A stretch of 64,000 bases of DNA from positions 1,467,256-1,531,255 of the forward strand of contig LMJI01000001.1 of assembly GCA_001429255.1 (NCBI GenBank). Reading direction: 5' to 3'. Shown here one piece after another: positions 32,083 to 41,280 of the stretch; within the stretch, counting starts at the first letter, position 1; each line of letters opens with the position of its first letter. The translations under genes were made by a program, and so were the position numbers. Under the pieces are notes generated by a model. It ran no database searches, had not been told where the DNA came from, and worked only from the letters and a program-made list of their open reading frames with translations. The DNA is from Cellulomonas sp. Root930. GTDB taxonomy: Bacteria > Actinomycetota > Actinomycetes > Actinomycetales > Cellulomonadaceae.

Positions 32083-34680
32083 ATGAGTCTTCTGCCACGA
32101 CGAGGACGAACGATCGCAGGCACCGCGCTGCTCGCCGGCTCGGTGCTGCTGGTCGGGACGCTGACGGCCGCCCCCGCGACCGCCGCGCCGGCGACCGGGA
32201 CGCTCGGGCACGGACCGACCAAGGGTCCCGACGGGCTGACCCTCGAGCGCCTCGACCGCGGGCTCGTCGCGGCAGTCACGGGCGAGGGCGTGTTCCTGTC
32301 CTGGCGCCTGCTCGCCACGGAGGTCACCGGCGCCACGGCGACCGGCCTGACAGGCCCCGACTTCGCGGTCTACCGCGACGGCACGAGGCTGGGCACGGTC
32401 TCCGACTCCACCAACTTCGTCGACCCCGCCGGCACCGCGACGTCCCGCTACCGGGTCGCCGCCGTCGTCGACGGGGCCGAGGTCGACGGCGCCGAGGCGA
32501 CGCCGTGGGCGCAGCCGAGCCTCGACATCCCGCTGAACAAGCCGGCCGACGGGGTGACCCCCGTGGGCGAGGCGTACACGTACTCGGCCAACGACATGTC
32601 CGTCGGCGACGTCGACGGCGACGGGCAGTACGAGTACATCGTCAAGTGGGACCCGTCGAACTCGAAGGACGTCAGCCAGGTCGGCTACACCGGCAACGTC
32701 TTCGTCGACGCGTACGAGCAGGACGGCACGCAGCTGTGGCGCATCGACCTGGGCGTGAACATCCGGGCCGGCGCGCACTACACGCAGTTCCCCGTCTATG
32801 ACTACGACGGTGACGGCAAGGCCGAGCTGATGATGAAGACGGCCCCCGGCAGCAGGATCACGCAGTACGCGGCCGACGGGTCGGTGGTCAGCGAGAAGTT
32901 CGTGACGCTGCCCCAGCGCGACCGCGCCGCCGGTGTCACCGACGCCACGGACTACCGCCTGAGCAAGCAGGGGTACGTCGACCACCTGGTCACCATGCTG
33001 CAGGGCTGGAGCAGCCACCCGGAGGTCGTCGCCGGGCACTGGCCGTCGACCGTCGAGGCCGCGCTCGGGATCGCGCCGCAGTACGCGTACCCGCTGTCGC
33101 AGGAGGACGCCACGGCGCTGGCCGACTACTTCATCGACGTCTACGCGCCCGCGCGCAGCGCCCGCAACCTGCTGCGCAACTTCGAGGGCTTCATCGTCGA
33201 CGGCCCCGAGTACCTCACGGTGTTCGCGGGGGCGACCGGCAAGGAGCTCCAGACCATCGACTACAAGCCCGGTCGAGGTGACGACGGTCTGCTGTGGGGC
33301 GACTACGCCATGGCCCGCATCGAGCCCGGCAACCGCGTCGACCGCTTCCTGGCCGGCGTCGCCTACCTGGACGGGCAGACGCCCTCGGCGGTGTTCGCCC
33401 GCGGGTACTACACGCGCACCACGCTGGTCGCCTACGACTGGGACGGCAAGAAGCTGAAGGAGCGCTGGTACGTCGACTCGGGCCACGTACCGATGACGAA
33501 CCCGTTCAACGACGGCCCGCACGGCCGCGACGGTACCGACCCCGTCTACGGGAAGATCACGACGCAGGGGTTCCACTCGCTGTCCGCGTCTGACGTCGAC
33601 GGTGACGGCAAGCAGGAGATCGTCTACGGCGCCGCGACGATCGACGACGACGGGTCGGTCCTCTACTCGTCGTTCGACACCCTGCCCGCGGGCAGCGCCG
33701 CCCCCGGCGAGGTAGTCCGTCTCGGGCACGGTGACGCGATGCACGTGACCGACATCGACCCCGATCGTCCGGGCCTGGAGATCTACACCGCGCACGAGGG
33801 CGCCACCTTCGCGCCCTACGGCATGGCCCTGCGCGACGCCAAGTCCGGCCAGGTGCTCTTCGGCGTGTACTCCGGCAGGGACACCGGTCGGTCGATGGTC
33901 GGCGACGTGCTCCCGTCGCTGCGCGGGCTGGAGGTCTGGGCGAGCCTGCCCGGCGGCACCAACTCGCTCGGGCTGTACTCGGCGGCGGGCGTCGTCACCC
34001 CCGGCCCCATCCCCGGTACCAACATGAGCATCCGGTGGCTGCCCGACGGCACGACGCAGATCGTCAACGGCTCCGCAGCGGCGGACGTCACGATCGACGA
34101 CTGGACACGTGGCCGCCAGCTCACGGCCACGGGGACACGCTCCAACAACGGCACCAAGGGCAACCCGTCTCTGGTGGCGGACGTCCTGGGCGACTCGCGC
34201 GAGGAGCTGCTGGTCCGCACCGAGGACTCGTCCGCCATCCGGCTGTTCACCAACACCGGGCTGAGCCACACGAAGATGTACACCCTCATGCACGACCCGC
34301 AGTACCGCGTCGAGGTGGCCCGCCAGCAGACCACCTACAACCAGCCGTCGTACGTGGGCTTCTACCTGGCCTCGGACACGGACTACACGAAGGTGCCGGT
34401 GGCGTCCTTCTACGCGCCCGGCAGCATCGACGCCCTGCGTGACGCCACCAAGGCGCAGATCGCCGCCGGTGCGGTGAAGGGCGTGGCGGCCGTGGGTCTG
34501 CTCGCAGCGGTGGAGGTGGCCGACAAGGCGGCCGACGCCGGCAACGAGAAGCTCGCCGTGAAGTCGCTGACGGCGTACGTCGAGCTGCTCACGCCGCGCA
34601 CGCGCCTGTCGACGGTCACGCCGGCCGCTCGGGCGATCCTCGGGTACGAGGCGCAGCAGGTGATCTCGATGCTCGACTGA
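32083..34680 (+). CDS. Secreted rhamnogalacturonan lyase, PL11, with FIMAH C-terminal domain
   Basis: The 865-residue protein has a Sec-type signal peptide of about 37 residues (LLAGSVLLVGTLTAAPATAA) and then the PL11 beta-propeller: LERLDRGLVAAVT, GVFLSWRLL, and repeated Ca-binding DVDGDGQYEYIVKWDPSNSK and DYDGDGKAELMMKTAPG sites. PL11 enzymes cut the rhamnogalacturonan-I backbone of pectin by beta-elimination. After about residue 780 a helical FIMAH domain (AAVEVADKAADAGNEKLAVK) forms the C-terminus, seen on extracellular actinobacterial enzymes. Control by a LacI-type repressor is suggested by the upstream palindrome. The gene appears monocistronic; no transporter or pectate genes are adjacent. 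Confidence 0.95.
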   Translation: MSLLPRRGRTIAGTALLAGSVLLVGTLTAAPATAAPATGTLGHGPTKGPDGLTLERLDRGLVAAVTGEGVFLSWRLLATEVTGATATGLTGPDFAVYRDGTRLGTVSDSTNFVDPAGTATSRYRVAAVVDGAEVDGAEATPWAQPSLDIPLNKPADGVTPVGEAYTYSANDMSVGDVDGDGQYEYIVKWDPSNSKDVSQVGYTGNVFVDAYEQDGTQLWRIDLGVNIRAGAHYTQFPVYDYDGDGKAELMMKTAPGSRITQYAADGSVVSEKFVTLPQRDRAAGVTDATDYRLSKQGYVDHLVTMLQGWSSHPEVVAGHWPSTVEAALGIAPQYAYPLSQEDATALADYFIDVYAPARSARNLLRNFEGFIVDGPEYLTVFAGATGKELQTIDYKPGRGDDGLLWGDYAMARIEPGNRVDRFLAGVAYLDGQTPSAVFARGYYTRTTLVAYDWDGKKLKERWYVDSGHVPMTNPFNDGPHGRDGTDPVYGKITTQGFHSLSASDVDGDGKQEIVYGAATIDDDGSVLYSSFDTLPAGSAAPGEVVRLGHGDAMHVTDIDPDRPGLEIYTAHEGATFAPYGMALRDAKSGQVLFGVYSGRDTGRSMVGDVLPSLRGLEVWASLPGGTNSLGLYSAAGVVTPGPIPGTNMSIRWLPDGTTQIVNGSAAADVTIDDWTRGRQLTATGTRSNNGTKGNPSLVADVLGDSREELLVRTEDSSAIRLFTNTGLSHTKMYTLMHDPQYRVEVARQQTTYNQPSYVGFYLASDTDYTKVPVASFYAPGSIDALRDATKAQIAAGAVKGVAAVGLLAAVEVADKAADAGNEKLAVKSLTAYVELLTPRTRLSTVTPAARAILGYEAQQVISMLD

Positions 34681-34689
34681 GCATCGCGG

Positions 34690-34715
34690 GGGACCGTGCG
34701 GGCACGCGCGGTCCC
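34690..34715 (+). terminator. Terminator of the PL11 gene
   Basis: An 11-bp stem (GGGACCGTGCG with one G-U pair) and a GGCA loop begin nine bases after the stop codon. There is no T-run, as usual here. Confidence 0.6.
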
Positions 34716-34764
34716 GAGGGCGTCGGCCGGGGTCACTACCGGCCGGCGCCCTTCTGCGTGTCCC

Positions 34765-34809
34765 TTGACGCACGAATGGTTACTGCGTAACTTCCGGTTA
34801 CCCAGTAAC
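34765..34809 (+). promoter_or_regulatory. PadR-ABC promoter with two tandem palindromic operators
   Basis: TTGACG (34765-34770) and TAACTT (34788-34793) with a 17-base spacer form a good promoter. Two GTTAC-N3-GTAAC palindromes at 34779-34791 and 34797-34809, 18 bases centre to centre, overlap the -10 and the start point, a layout that would let a bound repressor block polymerase. The first downstream gene encodes a PadR protein, so autorepression is likely. Confidence 0.7.
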
Positions 34810-34823
34810 TACGGAGGCGGAAG

Positions 34824-35381
34824 ATGTCGGTCCGGCAAGGGATGCTCGCGCTGCTCGCGGACGAGCCGATGCACGCATACCAGCTGCGCCAGCAGTTCGA
34901 GCAGCGCACGGGCGGCACCTGGCCGCTCAACATGGGCCAGGTGTCGACGACGCTCGACCGGCTGGTTCGCGACGGGCTCGTCGAGAGCCCGACCGACGAC
35001 GACGTCCCGCAGTACGCGCTCACGAACGCGGGTCGCACCGAGCTGGCCGACTGGTGGAGCACACCGGTCGTGCGCAGCTCCCCGACGCGAGACGAGCTGA
35101 CCATCAAGCTCGCGCTCGCGGTCACGGTCCCCGGTGTCGACGTCGTGCGGCTCGTCCAGGCGCAGCGCACCGAGACCCTGCGCGCGCTGCGGGACCTCAC
35201 CCGGTTGAAGGCCGGCGTCGGACCGGGTTCCGACGACCTGGCCTGGTCGCTGGTCCTGGACAACCTGGTGTTCGCCGCCGAGGCCGAGGTCCGCTGGCTC
35301 GACCACGTCGAGGCGCGCGTGACGGCCGCTCCCGTCCGCCGGACGGCGACCGCGCCGGTGCGTGACGAGGTGTCCCGATGA
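34824..35381 (+). CDS. PadR-family transcriptional regulator
   Basis: The 185-residue protein has the PadR winged helix at about residues 5-85 (GMLALLADEPMHAYQLRQQF, then VSTTLDRLVRDGLVE and YALTNAGRTELADW) and a C-terminal helical dimerisation domain of about 90 residues, the longer s1-type architecture. The start has GGAGGCGG nearby. Its stop overlaps the ABC ATPase start (ATGA), so regulator and transporter are made together. PadR regulators of this type respond to antimicrobial compounds or phenolics exported by the linked pump. Confidence 0.9.
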   Translation: MSVRQGMLALLADEPMHAYQLRQQFEQRTGGTWPLNMGQVSTTLDRLVRDGLVESPTDDDVPQYALTNAGRTELADWWSTPVVRSSPTRDELTIKLALAVTVPGVDVVRLVQAQRTETLRALRDLTRLKAGVGPGSDDLAWSLVLDNLVFAAEAEVRWLDHVEARVTAAPVRRTATAPVRDEVSR

Positions 35382-36112
35382 GTCTCGGCCCGGTCCTGGT
35401 CACCGCCCGCGGGCTGACCCGCGTGCACGGCGCCGGTGCGACGGAGGTCGTGGCGCTCGTCGACGTCGACCTCGACGTCCGGCTCGGCGAGCTTGTGGCG
35501 GTCATGGGTCCGTCAGGGTCCGGGAAGTCGACGCTCCTGCACCTCCTCGGCGGTCTCGACGTCCCGACCTCCGGTGGGGTCACCGTTGCCGGTCACGACC
35601 TGGTCGCGCTGGGTCGTCGCGGGCGTGCCCGGGTCCGACGACAGCTGGTCGGGTATGTGTTCCAGGACCTCAACCTGGTGCCGTCGCTGACCGCCCTCGA
35701 GAACGTCGCGCTGCCGCTGGAGCTCGACGGAGTCCGCCGGGGACCGGCGGTGGAGCAGGCGTACGTGGCGCTGACCGAGGTCGGGCTCGACGACGTCGTC
35801 GATCGGTTCCCCGGAGCTCTGTCGGGCGGTCAGCGGCAACGCGTCGCGATTGCGCGGGCCCTCGTCGGGCCGCGCAGGCTCGTGCTGGCCGACGAGCCGA
35901 CGGGCGCGCTCGACTCGGTGACCGGCGAGGACGTGATGCGCTGCCTGCGTCGCCGGGTCGACGCTGGAGCCGCCGGTCTGCTGGTGACGCACGACGCCCG
36001 GTTCGCCGCGTGGGCCGACCGCACGGTGTTCCTACGCGACGGACGCCTGGTCGACACGACCGGTGACGCCGTGGGTCCGGACGCGCTGCTCTCCGGGTCG
36101 GGCGCGCGATGA
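35378..36112 (+). CDS. ABC transporter ATP-binding protein, MacB/LolD type
   Basis: The 244-residue ATPase has Walker A GPSGSGKST, Q-loop FQDLN, signature LSGGQRQRVAIARAL and Walker B VLADEPTGALD. The sequence is of the MacB/FtsE/LolD group, which works with FtsX-like permeases and moves peptides or lipids, or transmits force, and does not import small molecules. It is coupled to PadR upstream and to the permease downstream (ATGA at 36109-36112). Confidence 0.93.
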   Translation: MSLGPVLVTARGLTRVHGAGATEVVALVDVDLDVRLGELVAVMGPSGSGKSTLLHLLGGLDVPTSGGVTVAGHDLVALGRRGRARVRRQLVGYVFQDLNLVPSLTALENVALPLELDGVRRGPAVEQAYVALTEVGLDDVVDRFPGALSGGQRQRVAIARALVGPRRLVLADEPTGALDSVTGEDVMRCLRRRVDAGAAGLLVTHDARFAAWADRTVFLRDGRLVDTTGDAVGPDALLSGSGAR

Positions 36113-37512
36113 CCGCCATCGTGAGCCCCGAGGCGCGGGCCCCCTGGAGCGTGGCGCTCCGCCTCGGGCGGCGCGACGTCCGGCGCTACCCGCTACGGGC
36201 CGGCCTCGTCGTGGTCATGGTCGCAGTCGCCACCGCGCTGCTGACACTGCCCGCCGTGATGCTCGCCCGTGCACTGACACCGGGCGCAGAGCTCGGGATC
36301 AGCGGATCGCTGCACGGAGGCGGTGCGACGAACGTGATCGACCCGGCCAGCCTGGTCGTCCTCGGGATCGCGGCGGCGCTCGCGGTGATGCAGGCCGTCG
36401 TGCTGATCACCCCCGCCTTCCTCGTCGGCGTCCGGCGACGCGTCCGGGAGCTCTCGCTGCTGGCCGCCGGGGGCGCACGGCCCGCTGACGTGCGCCGGGT
36501 CGTCCTCGTGCCTGCCCTGCTGAGCGGGTCGGCGGGAGCCGTGCTCGGCGCTGCTGCGGGCTGTGCCTTCGTGGTGCTGGTGGTGCCGGTCGCAAGCAGC
36601 GACGAGCTGCTCGCCGCGCTGCTCGCGGCCGCGCTCGCGGCGCTCGTCGGGGTCGGTGTCGCGGTCGGCGCCGCGTGGTACCCGGCGGTGCTCGCCGTCC
36701 GCCTCGACCCGGCACGGGCGATTGGCGGCTCTCCCACGCCCGCGCAGACGGTGCTGACGCCCTGGTGGGTTCCCGCCTCCGGCGCCGTGTCCCTCGTCGC
36801 GGGTACCGGTCTCGCAGCCCTGGCGGTCCCGCAGCAGAGCCCCGTCGCGGTGGTCGGCGGTGTCGTGCTGGCCGATACCGGCCTCATCATCCTCGTCGCG
36901 GCGGTGCTCGGCGGGCTCGAGCGTGTCCGGGCCACCGGTGCGGTCGCGGCGTACGTGCTGCGGGACGCTGCCCGGCACCGGGAACGGGTCCTGCCGGCGG
37001 TGGCGGCCAGCCTCGTCGTCGTCGCCGCCGTGACGGCCGCGATCTCGTTCCAGGCGACGCACCACGACGCGCAGCAGCGCATGTACGCCGGGTCCTCGTT
37101 CCCGTCCGACGCGCGCACGCAGGTGGTTCTCGTCGGTGCGGGCGTCGTCGCCGTGCTACTGGTGACGTGGGTGACGGCGGCGCTCGCTGCTCAGGAGGCC
37201 CAGGCCGAGCTGGAGACGCTCGAGGTTCTCGGGGCGGCGCCAGGAACGCGACGGCGGATCGTCGCTGCGCAGGCAGGCCTGGTGGCAGTCGCCGGGACGC
37301 TGTGCGGCGTTCCTGCGGGACTCGCGCTCGGCGTCCTGGCCGTGCAGTTCCAGGCGAGCCAGGTCATCTCCGGCGGGCGGCCGGCTCCGCCGTTCGTGGT
37401 CCCGTGGACGGTCGTGCTGGTGCTCGCCCTCGCGGTGCCGCTCGTCGTCTCCGGACTCGCCGCCCTCGCCGTTCGGACCGAGGTGCGGCTCACCCGGCAC
37501 GTCGACCGCTGA
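36109..37512 (+). CDS. FtsX-like ABC permease
   Basis: The 467-residue polytopic protein has about ten transmembrane segments in two blocks, each containing an FtsX-like helix set (VRRRVRELSLLAAGGARPADVRRVVL in the first half, and ELETLEVLGAAPGTRRRIV in the second). The extracytoplasmic loop is short, unlike MacB. It should form the exporter with the upstream ATPase; antimicrobial peptide or drug efflux is the usual role for PadR-linked pairs. A strong bidirectional terminator follows. Confidence 0.88.
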   Translation: MTAIVSPEARAPWSVALRLGRRDVRRYPLRAGLVVVMVAVATALLTLPAVMLARALTPGAELGISGSLHGGGATNVIDPASLVVLGIAAALAVMQAVVLITPAFLVGVRRRVRELSLLAAGGARPADVRRVVLVPALLSGSAGAVLGAAAGCAFVVLVVPVASSDELLAALLAAALAALVGVGVAVGAAWYPAVLAVRLDPARAIGGSPTPAQTVLTPWWVPASGAVSLVAGTGLAALAVPQQSPVAVVGGVVLADTGLIILVAAVLGGLERVRATGAVAAYVLRDAARHRERVLPAVAASLVVVAAVTAAISFQATHHDAQQRMYAGSSFPSDARTQVVLVGAGVVAVLLVTWVTAALAAQEAQAELETLEVLGAAPGTRRRIVAAQAGLVAVAGTLCGVPAGLALGVLAVQFQASQVISGGRPAPPFVVPWTVVLVLALAVPLVVSGLAALAVRTEVRLTRHVDR

Positions 37513-37523
37513 CCGCCGGAACG

Positions 37524-37564
37524 GACAAGGCCCCCGCATCCGGAGGGGAAGCGGGGGCCTTGTC
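37524..37564. terminator. Bidirectional terminator between ABC permease and desaturase genes
   Basis: A perfect 14-bp stem (GACAAGGCCCCCGC and its complement) encloses a 13-base loop. It lies 11 bases after the permease stop and 10 bases after (on the other strand) the desaturase stop, and so can serve both convergent genes. Confidence 0.8.
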
Positions 37565-37574
37565 GTGCCCCAGG

Positions 37575-38654
37575 TCAGACGCGGTACAGCGCGGTCATCG
37601 GGCAGTTGAACGGGTCGCGGTCCGGCTTACCGACCGTGTTCAGGTAGGTCACGATGATGGAGTACGAGCGCGGCAGCGACACCTGCACGTAGGGGATGTT
37701 GTGCTCGCGGCAGTACGCCTGGACGATCGGCTTGGCGCGGCGCAGCGACGGGCGGGGCATCGACGGGAACAGGTGGTGCTCGACCTGGTGGTTGAGCCCG
37801 CCCATGAGCACGTCGACCCACTTGCCGCCGCCGATGTTCCGGCTGGTCAGCACCTGGCGGCGCAGGAAGTCGAGGCGCGAGTCCTTGGGGATCAGCGGCA
37901 TGCCCTTGTGGTTCGGGGCGAACGAGGCGCCCATGTAGAACCCGAAGACGCCCATCTGCACGGCCAGGAACACCAGGGCGATCGGCCACGACATCGACAG
38001 GAACACGAGCGCGGTGCCACCGACGAGGCGGATGGTCATCATGACGATCTCCGCGGCCCGGTGCTCGAGCTTGTCGCGCGACGACAGGCGCTGGACGGCG
38101 GCCACGTGCAGGGCGACGCCCTCGAGGAAGAGCAGCGGGAAGAAGAACCAGCCCTGGTGGTTCAGGTACCAGACCCCCAGCTTCGACGTGCGCTTCGCGA
38201 CCTGCTCGGGCGTGAACGCGAGGGCGTCGAGCTCGATGTCCCCGTCGTAGCCGATCTTGTTCGGGTTGGCGTGGTGGCGCGTGTGCTTGCGCTGCCACCA
38301 GCCGTAGCTCAAGCCGACGAACAGGTCGGCGAGCACGAGGGAGGTCCAGTTGTTCGCGTGCCCGTTGGCGAAGATCTGGCGGTGCGCGGCATCGTGGCCG
38401 AGGAACGCGACCTGCGTGAGGATCACGGCGGCGGCGAAGGCGACGGCGATCTGCCACCAGGAGTCACCGACCAGGATGATCGTGGCGATCAGGCCCAGCA
38501 CGGCCAGCACGGCGGCGGAGATCCGCACGGCGTAGTGCGCGGGGCGGCGCTTCATCAGGCCGGCGGCCTGGACCGTACGGGTCAGCTCGGTGAAGTCGCT
38601 GACGGCTCTGTCGCGGGGCCTGGGCGGTGTGGGGGTAAGCGTCGAGGAGCTCAT
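37575..38654 (-). CDS. Membrane fatty-acid (acyl) desaturase
   Basis: The 359-residue membrane enzyme has the three His boxes of di-iron desaturases: HDAAH, HTRHH and HQVEHH (in GGLNHQVEHHLFPSMPR), with four to five transmembrane segments. It would introduce a double bond into acyl chains using O2 and an external electron donor; no ferredoxin or reductase gene is adjacent. The ATG is at 38654. Cold-induced membrane adaptation is plausible since a cold-shock protein gene lies next to it, but the two are separated by a terminator. Confidence 0.93.
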   Translation of the reverse strand: MSSSTLTPTPPRPRDRAVSDFTELTRTVQAAGLMKRRPAHYAVRISAAVLAVLGLIATIILVGDSWWQIAVAFAAAVILTQVAFLGHDAAHRQIFANGHANNWTSLVLADLFVGLSYGWWQRKHTRHHANPNKIGYDGDIELDALAFTPEQVAKRTSKLGVWYLNHQGWFFFPLLFLEGVALHVAAVQRLSSRDKLEHRAAEIVMMTIRLVGGTALVFLSMSWPIALVFLAVQMGVFGFYMGASFAPNHKGMPLIPKDSRLDFLRRQVLTSRNIGGGKWVDVLMGGLNHQVEHHLFPSMPRPSLRRAKPIVQAYCREHNIPYVQVSLPRSYSIIVTYLNTVGKPDRDPFNCPMTALYRV

Positions 38655-38745
38655 GGCGTCCGTCCTGTCGGTCGTGCGAAATTGATGCGCGGCGCGAGTG
38701 CGGTCGGAGATGAGCTGGGATCGGGGGCGCCTCGGTGATGATGCG

Positions 38746-38777
38746 ACGAGACCCCGGCCACAAGGCCGGGGTCTCGT
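38746..38777 (-). terminator. Terminator of the cold-shock gene
   Basis: A 14-bp perfect stem (ACGAGACCCCGGCC) and a 4-base ACAA loop lie 28 bases after the stop of the - strand cold-shock gene, upstream of the desaturase gene. It should end the cold-shock transcript and keep it out of the desaturase gene. Confidence 0.8.
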
Positions 38778-38804
38778 GCTGTGGAGCTATGAGCTCAGAT
38801 CAGC

Positions 38805-39008
38805 TCAGAGAGGCGTGATGTTCGACGCCTGCGGGCCCTTGGGGCCCTGCGTGACCTCGAACTGGACCTTCTGGTTCTCCTCGAGCGTGCGGTAGCCGCT
38901 CGTGGTGATGGCGCTGTAGTGCGCGAAGACGTCGGGTCCGCCGTCCTCGGGGGCGATGAAGCCGAAGCCCTTCTCGGCGTTGAACCACTTCACGGTGCCA
39001 ACAGGCAT
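38805..39008 (-). CDS. cspA: Cold-shock domain protein
   Basis: The 67-residue protein is a single cold-shock domain: [15 protein letters not shown] with RNP1 (KGFGFI), VFAHYSAI with RNP2, and the [10 protein letters not shown] end. It starts at ATG 39008; an upstream in-frame ATG at 39041 would add 11 residues not found in the family. It binds single-stranded RNA and DNA and melts RNA structure. About 290 bases separate it from the divergent YchJ-like gene, leaving room for the long untranslated leader usual for cold-shock genes. Confidence 0.97.
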   Translation of the reverse strand: MPVGTVKWFNAEKGFGFIAPEDGGPDVFAHYSAITTSGYRTLEENQKVQFEVTQGPKGPQASNITPL

Positions 39009-39304
39009 GATGTTCTCTTCTCTCACGTGCGGTATGGACAACTCCCGGGTGACCGGGACCGGTATTCACGGTGTTCGTCGTCCGTCTCCGAGGTGGTCCT
39101 CGAGAACGTCCTGCCAAGTTTCCCTGGCCGTCATGACAAGCGATTCACTGCGACTACAGGCACAACCGTACGGCACTATGGCTCTGACCGGAACGTGAGA
39201 AGCGAATCGGTCTGCTCACACTCTCCGCCGTGGGAGACCTGGGCGGCCTCTGCGAGCCCGGGGAACTGTTGCTAGGTTCGCCCGGACGACCAGGCGGGAG
39301 ACCG

Positions 39305-39712
39305 ATGAGCGACCACGACGACCGCTGTCCGTGCGGGTCCGGTGACACGTACGGCGACTGCTGCGGCCAGTACCTCTCCGACGGGCGCCGTGCACCGACG
39401 GCCGAGGCCCTCATGCGCTCGCGCTACACCGGCTTCGCCACCCGGGCCACGCACTACCTGCTGGCCACCTGGCACCCGAGCACCCGGCCGGACGAGCTGG
39501 AGCTCGACGTGAACATGGTGTGGCGCCGGCTGGACATCCTGCGCACGGACGCGGGCGGGCCGTGGGACGACACCGGCACCGTGGAGTTCGTCGCCCACTA
39601 CCGGCTCGAGGACGGCACCGCGATCGGCCAGCGCGGCCGGCTGCACGAGACCAGCCGGTTCGTCCGCGAGGACGGCCGCTGGCTGTACGTCGACGGCGGC
39701 ATCGACGCCTGA
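39305..39712 (+). CDS. YchJ-like SEC-C motif protein
   Basis: The 135-residue protein begins with a SEC-C zinc motif (CPCGSGDTYGDCCGQYL) that binds one zinc through Cys-x-Cys...Cys-Cys, followed by the UPF0225/YchJ domain (APTAEALMRSRYTGFATR, VEFVAHYRLEDG). ATG 39305 is used because the frame upstream is not conserved. The family has no established biochemical role; it has a cystatin-like fold like NTF2. Confidence 0.9.
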   Translation: MSDHDDRCPCGSGDTYGDCCGQYLSDGRRAPTAEALMRSRYTGFATRATHYLLATWHPSTRPDELELDVNMVWRRLDILRTDAGGPWDDTGTVEFVAHYRLEDGTAIGQRGRLHETSRFVREDGRWLYVDGGIDA

Positions 39713-39755
39713 GTCGCGACGCGCGCGTGTCGGTGTCCGGCGGGAAGATGCCGAC

Positions 39756-41276
39756 ATGCTCTTCGCCGACCTCGCGACGACCTCGTCCGCCCTGGCCACC
39801 ACGCGGTCGCGGCTGGCCAAGCGTGCGCTGCTGGTCGACCTGCTGCGGCGCACCCCGGCGGAGGACGTCGGCGTCGTGTCGCGGTACCTGGGCGGTCAGC
39901 TGCGGCAGCGACGGACCGGCCTCGGCTGGCGGTCGCTGACCTCGCTGCCGGATCCGGCTGACGCCCCGAGCCTCACGGTCGCGCAGGTCGACGCGGCGTT
40001 CGAGGGAATGTCGCTGCTGGTCGGACCCGGTTCGGGCACCGCGCGGAGCGCGCAGGCGGCGGCGCTGTTCGGGGCCGCCACGCCCGACGAGCAGCGGCTC
40101 CTGCGCGGGCTGGTCTCCGGGGAGCTGCGGCAAGGGTCGCTCGACGCGCTGGTGCTCGACGCGGTCGCCGAGGCTGCGGGCGTGCCCCCGGACGCGGTGC
40201 GCCGGGCCGCGATGATGGCCGGGGACACCGAGCCGGTCGCGGTCGCCGCGCTCACGTCGGCGGACCCGGCGGCGGCGCTCGCCGCGTTCACGCTCGTGGT
40301 CGGGCGGCCCGTGCGGCCGATGCTGGCGCAGTCCGCCCCGGACGTCGACGGCGCCTGGGCGAGCCTCGGTCCGGGACCCGTGGTGGTGGACAGCAAGCTC
40401 GACGGCATCCGCATCCAGGTGCACCGGCAGGGCGACGATGTGCGGGTGTTCACGCGGAGCCTCGACGAGATCACCGACCGCGTGCCGGAGATCGTCGCGG
40501 TGGTGCGGGCCATGCCGGCCTCCGAGCTGGTGCTGGACGGGGAGGCCCTGGCGGTCGGTCCGGACGGTCGGCCGCGACCGTTCCAGGAGACGTCGGCGCG
40601 CTCGGCCTCCAAGGACGCGGACGTGGCGGCCGCGGTCACGCTGACCCCGTTCTTCTTCGACTGCCTGCACGTCGACGGCGCCGACCTGGTCGACGCCCCG
40701 CTGCTCCGCCGGCTCGACGCGCTCGACGCCGTCGCGGGTGCCTCCGTGGTGGAGAGGGCGGTCGCCGAGGACGTCGAGGTCGCCCGGGCCTACTTCACGG
40801 ACACGGTGCGTGCCGGGCAGGAGGGCGTCGTCATCAAGGCGGCCGACGCCCCCTACGAGGCCGGCCGGCGCGGGGCCGCGTGGATCAAGGTCAAGCCGCG
40901 CAACACCCTCGACCTCGTCGTGCTCGCGGTCGAGTGGGGGTCCGGACGCCGGCACGGGCTGCTGTCGAACATCCACCTCGGCGCCCGCGACGGCGACGGG
41001 TTCGTGATGCTGGGCAAGACGTTCAAGGGGATGACCGACGAGATGCTGCGGTGGCAGACGCAGCGGTTCACCGAGCTGGCGACGTCGGCCCTGGACGACT
41101 GGGTGGTGCACCTGCGGCCGGAGCAGGTGGTCGAGATCGCGTTCGACGGGCTGCAACGGTCGAGCCGGTACGCGGGTGGGCTCGCCCTGCGCTTCGCGCG
41201 GGTGGTCCGGTACCGGGACGACAAGTCGGCGGCCGAGGCGGACACGATCGAGACGGTGCGGGCGCTGGCGGGCTGA
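39756..41276 (+). CDS. ligB: ATP-dependent DNA ligase, LigB-type
   Basis: The 506-residue enzyme has the adenylation site VDSKLDGIRIQVH with nucleophile K214, motif III VLDGEALAV, motif IV GVVIKAADAPYEAGRR and motif V AAWIKVKP, then the OB domain ending in YRDDKSAAEADTIETV. The N-terminal 190 residues form the DNA-binding domain of LigB-type enzymes, ruling out the shorter LigC/LigD group. It seals nicks using ATP; its role beside the essential NAD-ligase is auxiliary repair. No Ku or polymerase domain gene is nearby. Confidence 0.93.
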   Translation: MLFADLATTSSALATTRSRLAKRALLVDLLRRTPAEDVGVVSRYLGGQLRQRRTGLGWRSLTSLPDPADAPSLTVAQVDAAFEGMSLLVGPGSGTARSAQAAALFGAATPDEQRLLRGLVSGELRQGSLDALVLDAVAEAAGVPPDAVRRAAMMAGDTEPVAVAALTSADPAAALAAFTLVVGRPVRPMLAQSAPDVDGAWASLGPGPVVVDSKLDGIRIQVHRQGDDVRVFTRSLDEITDRVPEIVAVVRAMPASELVLDGEALAVGPDGRPRPFQETSARSASKDADVAAAVTLTPFFFDCLHVDGADLVDAPLLRRLDALDAVAGASVVERAVAEDVEVARAYFTDTVRAGQEGVVIKAADAPYEAGRRGAAWIKVKPRNTLDLVVLAVEWGSGRRHGLLSNIHLGARDGDGFVMLGKTFKGMTDEMLRWQTQRFTELATSALDDWVVHLRPEQVVEIAFDGLQRSSRYAGGLALRFARVVRYRDDKSAAEADTIETVRALAG

Positions 41277-41280
41277 CCGT

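Noticed and set aside
32077..34773. An 898-codon - strand frame opposite the PL11 gene
   Set aside because: Antisense shadow; the + strand has a signal peptide and Ca-binding motifs.
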